Part shown: positions 17,616 to 25,954 of the stretch, in pieces
Layout of the letters: the number at the start of each line of letters is the position of its first letter
Numbering within the stretch: position 1 is the stretch's first letter
Assembly: GCF_024662235.1 (NCBI RefSeq)
Contig: NZ_CP096276.1
Span: 1,364,001 to 1,428,000 of the forward strand
Reading direction: 5' to 3'
DNA from: Pimelobacter simplex
GTDB lineage: Bacteria > Actinomycetota > Actinomycetes > Propionibacteriales > Nocardioidaceae
DNA length: 64,000 bases
Notes under the pieces: generated by a model
What the model was told of the DNA's origin: nothing
Databases searched by the model: none
Seen by the model: the letters and a program-made list of their open reading frames with translations, nothing else
Position numbers and translations under genes: made by a program

Positions 17616-18709
17616 CCTGGCCGCCGCTGCGCGCGGAGCTGCGCGGCATCGAGCCCTACGGCGCGCCCCAGCTCGACGTCCCCGTCCAGCTCAACGTCAA
17701 CGAGAACCCCTACGGCCCGTCGCCGGCGTGCATCGCCGACATCGCGGCGGCCGCGGGCGAGGCGGCCGCGACCCTGCACCGCTACCCCGACCGCGAGTTC
17801 GTCGCGCTGCGCACCGCGCTCGCCGGCTATCTCTCCCGCGACGCGGGGGAGCGCGGGATCGTGCCCGAGCAGGTGTGGGCGGCCAACGGCTCCAACGAGG
17901 TCATGCTCCAGCTGCTCCAGGCCTTCGGCGGCCCGGGGCGCACGGCGGTGAGCTTCGCGCCGACCTACTCCATGTACCCGGAGTACGCGCGCGACACCAG
18001 CACCCGCTGGGTCGCCGGGCGCCGGGCCGAGGACTTCGCGCTCGACCTCGACGCCGCGCGCGACCTGGTCAAGACCGAGCAGCCGAGCGTGATCCTGCTG
18101 CCGAGCCCCAACAACCCCACCGGTACGGCGCTCCCGCCCGAGGCCGTCGGGGTGCTGTGCGAGGCGGCGGGCGATGGCGGCATCGTCGTGGTCGACGAGG
18201 CCTACGGCGAGTTCCGCCGGGCGGGCGTCCCGAGCGCGCTCGAGCTGCTGGCGTCGTACCGCAACCTGGTGGTGACGCGCACGATGAGCAAGGCCTTCGC
18301 GGGCGCGGGCCTGCGGCTGGGCTACCTCGCCGCGGCCCCCGAGATCTGCGACGCGATCCGGGTCGTCCGGCTGCCCTACCACCTGTCCGCGGTCACCCAG
18401 GCGGTCGCGCTGGCCGCGCTGCGCCACGCCCCCGAGCTGCTCGGCAAGGTCGACGACCTGCGCCGCGAGCGCGACGCGCTGGTCACCTGGCTGCGCGCCG
18501 AGGGCTACGACGTCGCCGACTCCGACGCCAATTTCGTGTTGTTCGGACGATTCGCCGACCGTCATGCTGTCTGGCAGGGTCTCCTCGACCGGGGAGTCCT
18601 GATCCGGGAGACCGGGCCCGAGGGCTGGCTGCGGGTCTCGGTCGGCACCCCCGACGAGATGGCGGCCTTCCGGGCCGCCCTCACCGACGTAGATGGAGAG
18701 CGCGCATGA
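17612..18709 (+). CDS. hisC: Histidinol-phosphate aminotransferase
   Basis: This 365-residue PLP aminotransferase of fold type I makes histidinol phosphate from imidazole-acetol phosphate and glutamate. It has [12 protein letters not shown] near the N-terminus, the [12 protein letters not shown] loop, VVDEAYGEF, and the PLP lysine in [17 protein letters not shown]. The C-terminal substrate-binding [19 protein letters not shown] is also present. It overlaps hisD by 4 bases and hisB by 4 bases. The gene order makes HisC more likely than an aromatic aminotransferase. Confidence 0.96.
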   Translation: MTWPPLRAELRGIEPYGAPQLDVPVQLNVNENPYGPSPACIADIAAAAGEAAATLHRYPDREFVALRTALAGYLSRDAGERGIVPEQVWAANGSNEVMLQLLQAFGGPGRTAVSFAPTYSMYPEYARDTSTRWVAGRRAEDFALDLDAARDLVKTEQPSVILLPSPNNPTGTALPPEAVGVLCEAAGDGGIVVVDEAYGEFRRAGVPSALELLASYRNLVVTRTMSKAFAGAGLRLGYLAAAPEICDAIRVVRLPYHLSAVTQAVALAALRHAPELLGKVDDLRRERDALVTWLRAEGYDVADSDANFVLFGRFADRHAVWQGLLDRGVLIRETGPEGWLRVSVGTPDEMAAFRAALTDVDGERA

Positions 18710-19317
18710 CTGCCAGGACCGCCCGCATCGAGCGGCAGACGAGCGAGTCCAAGGTGCTCGTCGAGGTGAACATCGACGGCACCGGCCGGCACGACATCTC
18801 CACCGGCGTCGGGTTCTACGACCACATGCTCACCGCGTTCGCGCGCCACGCGCTGGTCGACCTCACGGTCCAGACCGAGGGCGACGTCCACATCGACGCC
18901 CACCACACGACCGAGGACACCGCGATCGCGCTCGGCCAGGCGCTGCGCCAGGCGCTGGGGGACAAGAAGGGCATCCGCCGCTTCGGCGACGCGACCGTCC
19001 CGCTCGACGAGGCGCTCGTGCACGCCGTCGTCGACGTCTCCGGTCGCCCCTACTGCGTCCACACCGGCGAGCCCGAGGGCCAGCAGTACGTCCAGCTCGG
19101 CGGCTCCGGGGTCTCCTACCTCGGCTCGCTGACCCAGCACGTCTTCGAGTCGATCGCCTTCCACGGCCACTTCGCGCTCCACGTGCGCGTGCTCGCGGGC
19201 CGCGAGCCGCACCACATCGTCGAGACGCAGTTCAAGGCGTTCGCCCGGGCCTTCCGCGACGCGGTCGCGCTCGACCCGCGCGAGACCGGCATCCCCTCGA
19301 CGAAGGGCGCTCTGTGA
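18706..19317 (+). CDS. hisB: Imidazoleglycerol-phosphate dehydratase
   Basis: This is the monofunctional HisB dehydratase of 203 residues, without the phosphatase half found in enterobacteria. The two metal-binding His-rich repeats are clear: [17 protein letters not shown] and [14 protein letters not shown] in the first half, [14 protein letters not shown] and [16 protein letters not shown] in the second. It makes imidazole-acetol phosphate using manganese. ATG 18706 overlaps the hisC stop, and the stop overlaps the hisH GTG. Confidence 0.97.
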   Translation: MTARTARIERQTSESKVLVEVNIDGTGRHDISTGVGFYDHMLTAFARHALVDLTVQTEGDVHIDAHHTTEDTAIALGQALRQALGDKKGIRRFGDATVPLDEALVHAVVDVSGRPYCVHTGEPEGQQYVQLGGSGVSYLGSLTQHVFESIAFHGHFALHVRVLAGREPHHIVETQFKAFARAFRDAVALDPRETGIPSTKGAL

Positions 19318-19961
19318 GCGCTCCGTCCGTCGTCGTCCTCGACTACGGCTCGGGCAACCTGCGCTCCGCGGTCCGTGCCGTCGAGCGCGCCGGCGCGGAG
19401 GTCACGCTGACCGGTGACCTCGACCTCGCGATGGAGGCCGACGGGCTGCTGGTGCCGGGCGTCGGCGCGTACGAGGCCTGCATGCGCGGCCTGCGCGCGA
19501 TCCGCGGCGAGCGGATCATCGCCCGCCGCCTCTCCGGCGGCCGTCCCGTGCTCGGGATCTGCGTGGGCATGCAGATCCTCTTCGAGCGGGGCATCGAGCA
19601 CGGCGTCGAGACCGAGGGCTGCGGCGAGTGGCCCGGGGTGGTCGAGCGCCTGCAGGCGCCGATCGTCCCGCACATGGGCTGGAACACCGTGTCCGTTCCG
19701 GAGCAGACCCGGCTCTTCGCCGGCATCGAGGACGAGCGCTTCTACTTCGTGCACTCCTACGGCGTGCGCGACTGGACGCTGGTCACCAATGACCGCACGC
19801 CCGACAGCCACCAGCCGCTGGTCACGTGGGCCGAGCACGGGGGTGACCGGTTCGTCGCGGCCGTCGAGAACGGCCCGCTCTGCGCCACCCAGTTCCACCC
19901 CGAGAAGTCGGGGGACGCCGGCGCCCAGCTGCTGCGGAACTGGGTCAGCTCGCTGAGCTGA
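19314..19961 (+). CDS. hisH: Imidazole glycerol phosphate synthase, glutaminase subunit
   Basis: This 215-residue class I glutamine amidotransferase supplies ammonia to HisF. The oxyanion region [12 protein letters not shown], the nucleophile cysteine in [10 protein letters not shown] and the catalytic His-x-Glu in [12 protein letters not shown] are all present. The PHMGWNTV motif is typical of HisH. GTG 19314 overlaps the hisB stop. Its partner hisF lies 1.8 kb downstream, after a minus-strand gene and hisA. Confidence 0.97.
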   Translation: MSAPSVVVLDYGSGNLRSAVRAVERAGAEVTLTGDLDLAMEADGLLVPGVGAYEACMRGLRAIRGERIIARRLSGGRPVLGICVGMQILFERGIEHGVETEGCGEWPGVVERLQAPIVPHMGWNTVSVPEQTRLFAGIEDERFYFVHSYGVRDWTLVTNDRTPDSHQPLVTWAEHGGDRFVAAVENGPLCATQFHPEKSGDAGAQLLRNWVSSLS

Positions 19962-19987
19962 CCCAGTCCCGTCGGTCAGCGTGCTGC

Positions 19988-20851
19988 TCAGCGGACCTTG
20001 AGCTTGGCGGTGCCGGTGGACGGCAGGACCGCCGTGGACCCGCCGTACGTCGCGGTGACGGTGTGCTTGCCCTTCTTGAGCTTCTTGAAGGTCGCCACGG
20101 CCTTGCCGCCACGGACGGTCGCCTTGACGGTCTTGACCGTCTTGGCGCCGCGCTTGAGCTTGAAGGTCACGGTGCCGGTCGCCGCGGGGCTCGAGGCGAC
20201 CGTCGCGGAGACCGTGGCCTTGCGCTTCTTGGCCTGGTAGCTCGCAGTGGCCTTGGTCGTGGACGTCGCCTTGACCGTGTAGGTGCTGACGGTCGCGTTC
20301 TGCCCGGCGGCGGGCGCGCACATGACCGGGAACGGCAGGCCGGGGTCGGTGCCCGGCTTGAAGAGCGTCATCGTGACGTTCTGGAAGCCGGCGGCGAGGG
20401 TGTGCCGCCCGCCCGCGGGCCCGGCGGGGATCGCCGGGAGCCGGCCGGTGCCGGTGAGCACGACGGCGCCGCTGGCCGGGACGGCCGTGCGCGGGACCGT
20501 CACCGTGGTGACCACCGGAGCGCCGTCCACGAGGACGGTCGCCTGGATCTCGCCGGAGATGGCGTTGACGCCGAGGATGCCGCGCATGAGGTCGGCGAGG
20601 TCGGCCGGCACGCTCATCTTGGACGTGATCCGCGGTGCGAAGGACGAGCCGGGGGCGGCGTTCGCCGGGGCGTTGGTGGTGATGTCGACGGCGAAGGCCT
20701 TGGTGCCGAGGCCCTGCACCTCGCAGCTCATGCCGATCTTGGCGGCGCTCGCCGGGGCGGTGGCGCCGAGGACGGCAGCACTGCTCGCGGTGAGTCCGAG
20801 GATGCCGGCGATCGCGAAGGAGCGCAGGCTGAAGCGGTGACGCAAGGTCAT
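19988..20851 (-). CDS. Secreted Ig-like repeat protein
   Basis: This 287-residue exported protein is of unknown function. It has a signal peptide (about 1-37, ending TAPASA|AK). A middle region of about 160 residues follows, rich in beta-strand-like Val/Thr stretches with cysteines (ISCEVQ-like MSCEVQGLG, PVMCAP). The C-terminal bacterial Ig-like (Big_3_5-type) domain is at about 200-287 (TGTVTFKLKRGAKTVKTVKA, then KLKKGKHTVTATYGGS). The same C-terminal domain type occurs in the protein at 44.4 kb. It interrupts the his cluster on the opposite strand. The start is supported by a GGGAGGG ribosome site. Confidence 0.75.
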   Translation of the reverse strand: MTLRHRFSLRSFAIAGILGLTASSAAVLGATAPASAAKIGMSCEVQGLGTKAFAVDITTNAPANAAPGSSFAPRITSKMSVPADLADLMRGILGVNAISGEIQATVLVDGAPVVTTVTVPRTAVPASGAVVLTGTGRLPAIPAGPAGGRHTLAAGFQNVTMTLFKPGTDPGLPFPVMCAPAAGQNATVSTYTVKATSTTKATASYQAKKRKATVSATVASSPAATGTVTFKLKRGAKTVKTVKATVRGGKAVATFKKLKKGKHTVTATYGGSTAVLPSTGTAKLKVR

Positions 20852-20883
20852 GAAGAATTCCCTCCCGAGGAATCTGAGTTGGT

Positions 20884-20926
20884 GCGGCCGTCACCCTCCC
20901 AGTGACGGCCGCGTGAGATACCTCAC
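20884..20926 (-). promoter_or_regulatory. Leader hairpin and palindrome upstream of the Ig-like gene
   Basis: In the leader of the minus-strand Ig-like gene, GCGGCCGTCAC (20884-20894) pairs with GTGACGGCCGC (20902-20912). Directly beside it GTGAG-ATAC-CTCAC (20913-20926) forms a second inverted repeat. The first could be an mRNA stem-loop and the second an operator-like site; both are inferred from symmetry alone. Confidence 0.4.
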
Positions 20927-21001
20927 CACAAAATGAGAACAAGTTCTAGTCCCCATTCCGTCCGCGGCGAGACACGCCGAAGGCCCGTGGCAGCGCTCAT
21001 C

Positions 21002-21007
21002 TAGGAT
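21002..21007 (+). promoter_or_regulatory. -10 element (TAGGAT) for hisA
   Basis: TAGGAT lies 7 bases before ATG 21015, in the leaderless arrangement. It indicates that hisA-hisF has its own promoter after the minus-strand interruption. Confidence 0.45.
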
Positions 21008-21014
21008 CGCGGCC

Positions 21015-21755
21015 ATGACGAGCGCCTACCTCGAGCTGTTGCCCGCCGTGGACGTGAAGGGTGGTCAGGCTGTCCAGCTGGTGCAGGGTATCGACGGGTC
21101 GGAGAAGCGCTTCGGTGACCCGGTCGAGGCGGCGCTGCGCTGGCAGGAGGCCGGGGCGGAGTGGATCCACCTCGTCGACCTCGACGCCGCCTTCGGGCAC
21201 GGCAACAACCGCGCGCTCCAGGCCGAGATCGTCGGCCGTCTCGACATCAAGGTCGAGATGAGCGGTGGCATCCGCGACGACGAGTCGCTCGAGGCCGCGA
21301 TGGCGACCGGCTGTCGCCGGGTCAACATCGGTACGGCCGCGCTGGAGCAGCCGGAGTGGTGCGCCAAGGCGATCGCGACCTACGGCGACCGGGTCGCCGT
21401 GGGGCTCGACGTCCGCGGCCGCACGCTCGCCGCGCGCGGCTGGACCCAGGAGGGCGGCGACCTCTACGAGACGCTCGCCCGCCTCGACGCCGAGGGCTGT
21501 GCGCGCTACGTCGTCACCGACGTCAACAAGGACGGCATGCTCCAGGGCCCCAACCTGCAGCTGCTCAAGGACGTCTGCGCCGCGACCGACCGTCCCGTCG
21601 TCGCCTCCGGCGGCGTCACCACGCTCGACGACATCCGCGCGCTGATGGACCTCGTCCCGATCGGCGTCGAGGGCGCGATCGCCGGAACCGCCCTCTACAC
21701 CGGGCAGTTCACGCTCGACGACGCGCTCGCACTGACCAAGGGCGGTCTCGTATGA
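21015..21755 (+). CDS. hisA: ProFAR isomerase, HisA/PriA type
   Basis: This 246-residue (beta/alpha)8 isomerase acts in histidine synthesis. The first catalytic aspartate is in [15 protein letters not shown] and the second in [15 protein letters not shown]. Phosphate loops MSGGIRDD and [10 protein letters not shown] are present. In actinobacteria lacking trpF the homologue (PriA) also isomerises phosphoribosyl anthranilate for tryptophan synthesis. No trpF is found in this window although trpC, trpB and trpA are, so a dual role is likely but not proven here. The gene overlaps hisF by 4 bases. Confidence 0.95.
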   Translation: MTSAYLELLPAVDVKGGQAVQLVQGIDGSEKRFGDPVEAALRWQEAGAEWIHLVDLDAAFGHGNNRALQAEIVGRLDIKVEMSGGIRDDESLEAAMATGCRRVNIGTAALEQPEWCAKAIATYGDRVAVGLDVRGRTLAARGWTQEGGDLYETLARLDAEGCARYVVTDVNKDGMLQGPNLQLLKDVCAATDRPVVASGGVTTLDDIRALMDLVPIGVEGAIAGTALYTGQFTLDDALALTKGGLV

Positions 21756-22534
21756 CGCTCGCGGTGCGGGTCATCCCGTGCCTCGACGTCGACGCCGGCC
21801 GGGTGGTCAAGGGCGTCAACTTCCAAGAGCTGCGCGACGCCGGTGACCCCGTCGAGCTCGCCCGCCTGTACGACGCCGAGGGCGCCGACGAGCTCACCTT
21901 CCTCGACATCTCCGCCTCCCACGAGGGCCGGGCGACCACGATGGACATCGTCTCCGCGACCGCCGAGCAGGTCTTCATCCCGCTCACCGTCGGCGGGGGA
22001 GTCTCCTCGGTCGAGGACGTCGACCGGCTGCTGCGCGCCGGCGCGGACAAGATCGCGGTCAACACCGCGGCCCTGCGCCGCCCCGAGCTGATCGCCGAGA
22101 TCGCCGACCGCTTCGGCAACCAGGTCCTCGTCCTGTCCGTCGACGCCCGGCGGGTCCCGGCCGGCTCCGAGGTCCGCACCGACTCGGGCTTCGAGGTGAC
22201 CACCCACGGCGGGCGCCAGTCCGCCGGGGTCGACGCGATCGCCTGGGCGGTCCGCGCGGCCGAGCTCGGCGCCGGCGAGATCCTGCTCAACGCCATGGAC
22301 GCCGACGGCACCACCGACGGCTTCGACCTCGAGCTCATCCGCAAGGTCCGCGCCGAGGTCTCCATCCCGGTCATCGCCTCGGGCGGCGCGGGCGCGGTCG
22401 AGCACTTCCCGCCCGCGGTCGAGGCCGGCGCGGACGCCGTCCTGGCGGCGACCGTCTTCCACTTCGGCACCCTGCGCATCGCCGACGTCAAGGCGTCGCT
22501 GAGCGGGGCCGGCCTGCCGGTCCGGGCAGGATGA
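21752..22534 (+). CDS. hisF: Imidazole glycerol phosphate synthase, cyclase subunit
   Basis: This 260-residue TIM-barrel cyclase partners with HisH to make imidazole glycerol phosphate and AICAR. It has the N-terminal catalytic Asp in [19 protein letters not shown], the [13 protein letters not shown] phosphate loop, the second catalytic Asp in VLSVDARRV, and [12 protein letters not shown] near the C-terminus. ATG 21752 overlaps the hisA stop. Confidence 0.97.
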   Translation: MTLAVRVIPCLDVDAGRVVKGVNFQELRDAGDPVELARLYDAEGADELTFLDISASHEGRATTMDIVSATAEQVFIPLTVGGGVSSVEDVDRLLRAGADKIAVNTAALRRPELIAEIADRFGNQVLVLSVDARRVPAGSEVRTDSGFEVTTHGGRQSAGVDAIAWAVRAAELGAGEILLNAMDADGTTDGFDLELIRKVRAEVSIPVIASGGAGAVEHFPPAVEAGADAVLAATVFHFGTLRIADVKASLSGAGLPVRAG

Positions 22535-22538
22535 CCCG

Positions 22539-22913
22539 ATGAGCTACGAGGTCTACGACCCCAGCGGCAGCCCGGCCGCGACCGACGCGCCCGCGGCGAT
22601 CGCCGAGGGTCTCGGCGAGAACGGCCCCTGGCGGGTCGCCATCGAGTACTCCAACCAGGGCCAGGCCAAGCCGCCGACCCTGGTCCAGATCGGCCGCACC
22701 GCCCACGCCGACCGCGCCCAGGCGCTGCTGGCCGCGCGGCGTGCGGCGTTCGAGTTCGACCCGCCGGACCCGTGGGCACCCCAGGGGCGCGAGGTCTTCC
22801 GGGACGGGCCCGACGGCTTCCTGGTGGTCATCCAGGGCGCGACGACGACCTTCCACATGCGGGTGCGGATCGTCGCCCAGATCGCCGCGCCGGCACCGGC
22901 CGCGGGCGCCTAA
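22539..22913 (+). CDS. Conserved-looking small protein of unknown function
   Basis: This 124-residue soluble protein begins 5 bases after the hisF stop (ATG 22539), so it is likely in the hisAF transcript. It has a mixed alpha/beta look: WRVAIEYSNQGQAKPPTLVQ, a helix ADRAQALLAARRAAFEFDPP, and VFRDGPDGFLVVIQGATTTFHMRV. No membrane segment or cysteine pattern is visible. I do not recognise the family. Codon use matches its neighbours, so I take it as a real gene. Confidence 0.65.
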   Translation: MSYEVYDPSGSPAATDAPAAIAEGLGENGPWRVAIEYSNQGQAKPPTLVQIGRTAHADRAQALLAARRAAFEFDPPDPWAPQGREVFRDGPDGFLVVIQGATTTFHMRVRIVAQIAAPAPAAGA

Positions 22914-22920
22914 GGCCCGC

Positions 22921-23190
22921 TCAGGCGTCCCAGCCGTCGGGCCGCAGCGACTTCGGCAGCTTGGCCACGACGGCGCGGTAGGACTCCTCGACGGCCTCGA
23001 GCAGCTCGTCGTCGGCGACCTCGCGGGTGGCGCCGGCCTTGACGCCGACGCTGCCGGGACAGAGGAAGGCGAAGATCTTGCCGCGTTCGGCCGGGCCCAC
23101 CTTGATCACGGGCAGCTCGTGGTCCCAGGGGTTGTCGGCCCAGGCCCCGGGGCGGGCCAGGCAGTGGGCCTGCAGGTCGGCGACGTCCAC
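22921..23190 (-). CDS. MmcQ/YjbR family protein
   Basis: This 89-residue protein looks like the MmcQ/YjbR CyaY-like fold. The start LQAHCLARPGAWADNPWDHE is typical of the family, followed by VIKVGPAERGKIFAFLC and SVGVKAG. It is shorter than the usual 115 or so residues, because the C-terminal helix region is cut short after LPKSLRPDGWDA. The GTG start at 23190 is supported by a TAGCCT -10 six bases upstream on the minus strand. The function is unknown, though the family is often called DNA-binding. Confidence 0.7.
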   Translation of the reverse strand: MDVADLQAHCLARPGAWADNPWDHELPVIKVGPAERGKIFAFLCPGSVGVKAGATREVADDELLEAVEESYRAVVAKLPKSLRPDGWDA

Positions 23191-23196
23191 GCGCCG

Positions 23197-23206
23197 AGGC
23201 TACGCT
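23197..23206. promoter_or_regulatory. Overlapping divergent leaderless promoters
   Basis: Minus-strand TAGCCT (23197-23202, 6 bases before GTG 23190) and plus-strand TACGCT (23201-23206, 7 bases before GTG 23214) share two bases. The two start codons are only 23 bases apart, so RNA polymerase could occupy only one promoter at a time. Confidence 0.4.
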
Positions 23207-23213
23207 CATCGGC

Positions 23214-24077
23214 GTGACCCGGCTCGAAGGTGCGGACGGTGACGTGCTCGCCGTCGCCCGGGAGGCGGTCCGGGTGCTGCGCGAGGACCGGGCCACGCGC
23301 CGGGCGCTGTTCCCCCGGCTCGCCCGCCTGCACCACGAGCGCCGCGCGCTCCAGGACCTGCCGGAGCTGCCGCGCACGCCGCTCGCCACGCGGGTCGGTA
23401 CGGTCCTGTGGTGGCTGCTGCACGCCGCCGGGCTGACCGCCGTGCTCACCACCGCGGTGATGCTCGGTCCGTCGGGACGCCGCAACACCTACCTCGGCGC
23501 GGACGACGCCCTCGCGGTCGCGCTGCCCGCGGGGGTCGTCGCCCTGGTGCTGCTGGCCGGGCTGCTCGTGCTCCCGGTGCCCGCGGGGGAGACCCCGCGC
23601 TCGGCCGTGGGGCTGGCCGTCATCACCGGGCTCGTCGTGGCCGGCCTGGTCGGCTACCGGCTCGCCGCCGGGACCTCGGACGGCCGTGGGTTCTCCGGCG
23701 ACCAGGTGCGCTCGTGGACGCCGTGGGCCCTGGCCGGGCTGGCCGTGCTCGTCCTGCTCGTGGTCCGCCTGGAGCGCGCCCGGCGCCGTACGCCGCCCCG
23801 GGCCGTGCGCCGCGACCCGGCCCAGGTCCGGCGGCACCTGCGCCGCCAGGCGGACCGGCTCGCCGGAGCACCCACCCCGGCGGGGACCACCGCCACGTGG
23901 GAGCGCCGGCTGACCCGCCTGGAGGAGCGCGGTGTGCCGGCCACGACCATCGCCCAGGCCCGCTCGCTCTCGCCCGCCGCATGGCTGGCGTGGACCTTCG
24001 ACGACCCGCGCCTCGACGTGTCCGGCGTCCTCGCCGGCACCGAGGGCGGCCGACCGCCTGTCGGCGCTGCGGAATAG
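23214..24077 (+). CDS. Membrane protein of unknown function
   Basis: This 287-residue protein has an N-terminal charged helix (about 10-55), four membrane segments (about 63-83, 98-120, 127-147 and 165-183), and a basic cytoplasmic C-terminal part. The C-terminal part contains TWERRLTRLEERGVPATTIA and the SPAAWLAWTFDDPRLDV ending. I do not recognise the family. It lies between the MmcQ-like gene, from which it diverges, and the ABC exporter pair. The GTG start fits the leaderless promoter described at 23197-23206. Confidence 0.7.
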   Translation: MTRLEGADGDVLAVAREAVRVLREDRATRRALFPRLARLHHERRALQDLPELPRTPLATRVGTVLWWLLHAAGLTAVLTTAVMLGPSGRRNTYLGADDALAVALPAGVVALVLLAGLLVLPVPAGETPRSAVGLAVITGLVVAGLVGYRLAAGTSDGRGFSGDQVRSWTPWALAGLAVLVLLVVRLERARRRTPPRAVRRDPAQVRRHLRRQADRLAGAPTPAGTTATWERRLTRLEERGVPATTIAQARSLSPAAWLAWTFDDPRLDVSGVLAGTEGGRPPVGAAE

Positions 24078-24172
24078 TCTCCGCACGACCGGGGGTTGTG
24101 CCTGGTTGCGCCCCTGCCCACGCGAGGCGCGGGTGTGCGGGTGCGGTGCGGTGGAGCGGAGAGCAGGAGCGG

Positions 24173-25954
24173 GTGGCGAGCGAGAGCAGCAGCGGCACAG
24201 GGACGACATCGGCGGGGTTCGGTGTCCTCTGGGTGGCGATCAAGCGCGAGCCCTGGATCTTCACGGCGTCCACGGTTGGCAGCGTGCTCTTCGGAGCGCT
24301 CACCGTCGCCGACGCGTGGGTGCTGGGATGGGCGACGGACCACGTCGTGCTCCCCGCCTTCCGCGACGGCGAGATCGGCTCCGGCCTCCTCTGGGCGGTG
24401 CTCGGGCTGTTCATCGGCGTCGCGATCCTGCGCGCGGTCGGCATCGTCGCGCGCCGCCTGGGCGCGGGCGTCATGCAGTACCGCATGCAGGCGCACAGCC
24501 GCCGCGCGGTCACGCGCCAGTACCTGCGGCTGCCGATGGCCTGGCACCAGAAGCACCCCACCGGCGAGCTGCTCTCCAACGCCAACGCCGACGTCGAGGC
24601 GGCCTGGGGCCCGATCGCGCCGCTGCCGATGGCGGTCGGCACGGTCGCGATGATGGTCATCGCCGTCGTCCAGATGCTCCTCACCGACCTGGTCCTGGCC
24701 GCGGTCGGGCTGCTCGTCTTCCCGCTCGTGATCGGCGTCAACGTCGTCTACCAACGCCTCGCCCAGGGCTGGGCCACCCGGGCCCAGGAGCTGCGCGCCG
24801 AGCTCTCCGAGATCGCCCACGAGTCCTTCGACGGCGCGCTCGTCGTCAAGACCCTCGGGCGCGAGCCCGAGGAGACCGCGCGGTTCAAGGCCAAGGCCGA
24901 GCAGCTGCGCGAGGCCAACATCCGGGTCGGCCGGATCCGCGCCGCCTTCGACCCGACGCTGGCCGCGCTGCCCAACCTCGCGGTGCTCGTCGTCCTGGTC
25001 GCCGGCGTCCACCGCGTCGTGTCCGGCGCGACCGTGGCCGGCGACGTCGTGACGGTGGCCTACCTGCTGACCGTCGTGTCGTTCCCGATCCGCTCCATCG
25101 GCTGGCTGCTGGGCGACTTCCCGCGCAGCGTGGTCGGCTACCGCCGGGTGGCCGCCGTCCTCGGCGCCACCGGCGCCATGGAGTACGGCGACGCCCCCGC
25201 CCCCAGCGCCCCCGGAGGCGCCCGGCTCGAGGTCGAGCGCGCCGCGTTCGCCTACGACGCCGACCGCACCCTGCTGCGCGACCTGTCCTTCGACGTCGAG
25301 CCCGGCCGCACGGTCGCGCTCGTCGGCGCGACGGCGTCTGGCAAGAGCACCCTCACCACGCTGCTCTCGCGCCTGGTCGACGTCGACGAGGGCGCGATCC
25401 GGGTCGACGGCACCGACCTGCGCGAGCTGCGCCACGGCGCGCTGGCCCAGGTGCTCGCCGTGGTCCCGCAGACGGCGTTCCTCTTCGACGACACCGTGCG
25501 CGGCAATGTCACCCTCGGCGCGGACGTCGGCGACGACGACGTGTGGGCGGCGCTGCGCACGGCCCAGGCCGACGGCTTCGTCGCAGCCCTGCCCGACGGC
25601 CTCGACACCCGCCTCGGCGAGCGCGGCACCTCGCTCTCCGGCGGCCAGCGCCAGCGGCTCTCGCTCGCCCGCGCGCTCGTCCGGCGTCCGCGGCTCCTCG
25701 TCCTCGACGACGCCACCTCGGCCGTCGACCCCGAGGTCGAGGCCCGCATCCTGGCCGGCCTGGGCGAGGGCGACACGACGCTGGTCGTCGTCGCCTACCG
25801 CAAGGCGACGATCGGCCTGGCCGACGAGGTGCTCTTCCTGGTCGACGGCCGGATCGCCGACCGCGGCCCCCACGACGAGCTGGTCGCGCGCAACGCCGAC
25901 TACGCCCACCTCGTCAACGCCTACGAGACCGAGGCCGCCGAGGTGACCCGATGA
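24173..25954 (+). CDS. ABC exporter half-transporter A (degenerate ATP site)
   Basis: This 593-residue fused membrane/ATPase half-transporter has a membrane domain at about 15-320 with six helices and an ATP-binding domain at about 350-590. Walker A is GATASGKSTL and the signature LSGGQRQR. Walker B is LLVLDDATSAVDP, where the catalytic glutamate is replaced by aspartate. The switch position has VVAYRKAT, with tyrosine in place of histidine. Such changes mark the non-hydrolysing site of heterodimeric exporters. GTG 24173 follows a GAGCAGGAGC ribosome site; the gene overlaps its partner by 4 bases. The transported compound is unknown (multidrug, lipid or peptide). Confidence 0.9.
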   Translation: MASESSSGTGTTSAGFGVLWVAIKREPWIFTASTVGSVLFGALTVADAWVLGWATDHVVLPAFRDGEIGSGLLWAVLGLFIGVAILRAVGIVARRLGAGVMQYRMQAHSRRAVTRQYLRLPMAWHQKHPTGELLSNANADVEAAWGPIAPLPMAVGTVAMMVIAVVQMLLTDLVLAAVGLLVFPLVIGVNVVYQRLAQGWATRAQELRAELSEIAHESFDGALVVKTLGREPEETARFKAKAEQLREANIRVGRIRAAFDPTLAALPNLAVLVVLVAGVHRVVSGATVAGDVVTVAYLLTVVSFPIRSIGWLLGDFPRSVVGYRRVAAVLGATGAMEYGDAPAPSAPGGARLEVERAAFAYDADRTLLRDLSFDVEPGRTVALVGATASGKSTLTTLLSRLVDVDEGAIRVDGTDLRELRHGALAQVLAVVPQTAFLFDDTVRGNVTLGADVGDDDVWAALRTAQADGFVAALPDGLDTRLGERGTSLSGGQRQRLSLARALVRRPRLLVLDDATSAVDPEVEARILAGLGEGDTTLVVVAYRKATIGLADEVLFLVDGRIADRGPHDELVARNADYAHLVNAYETEAAEVTR

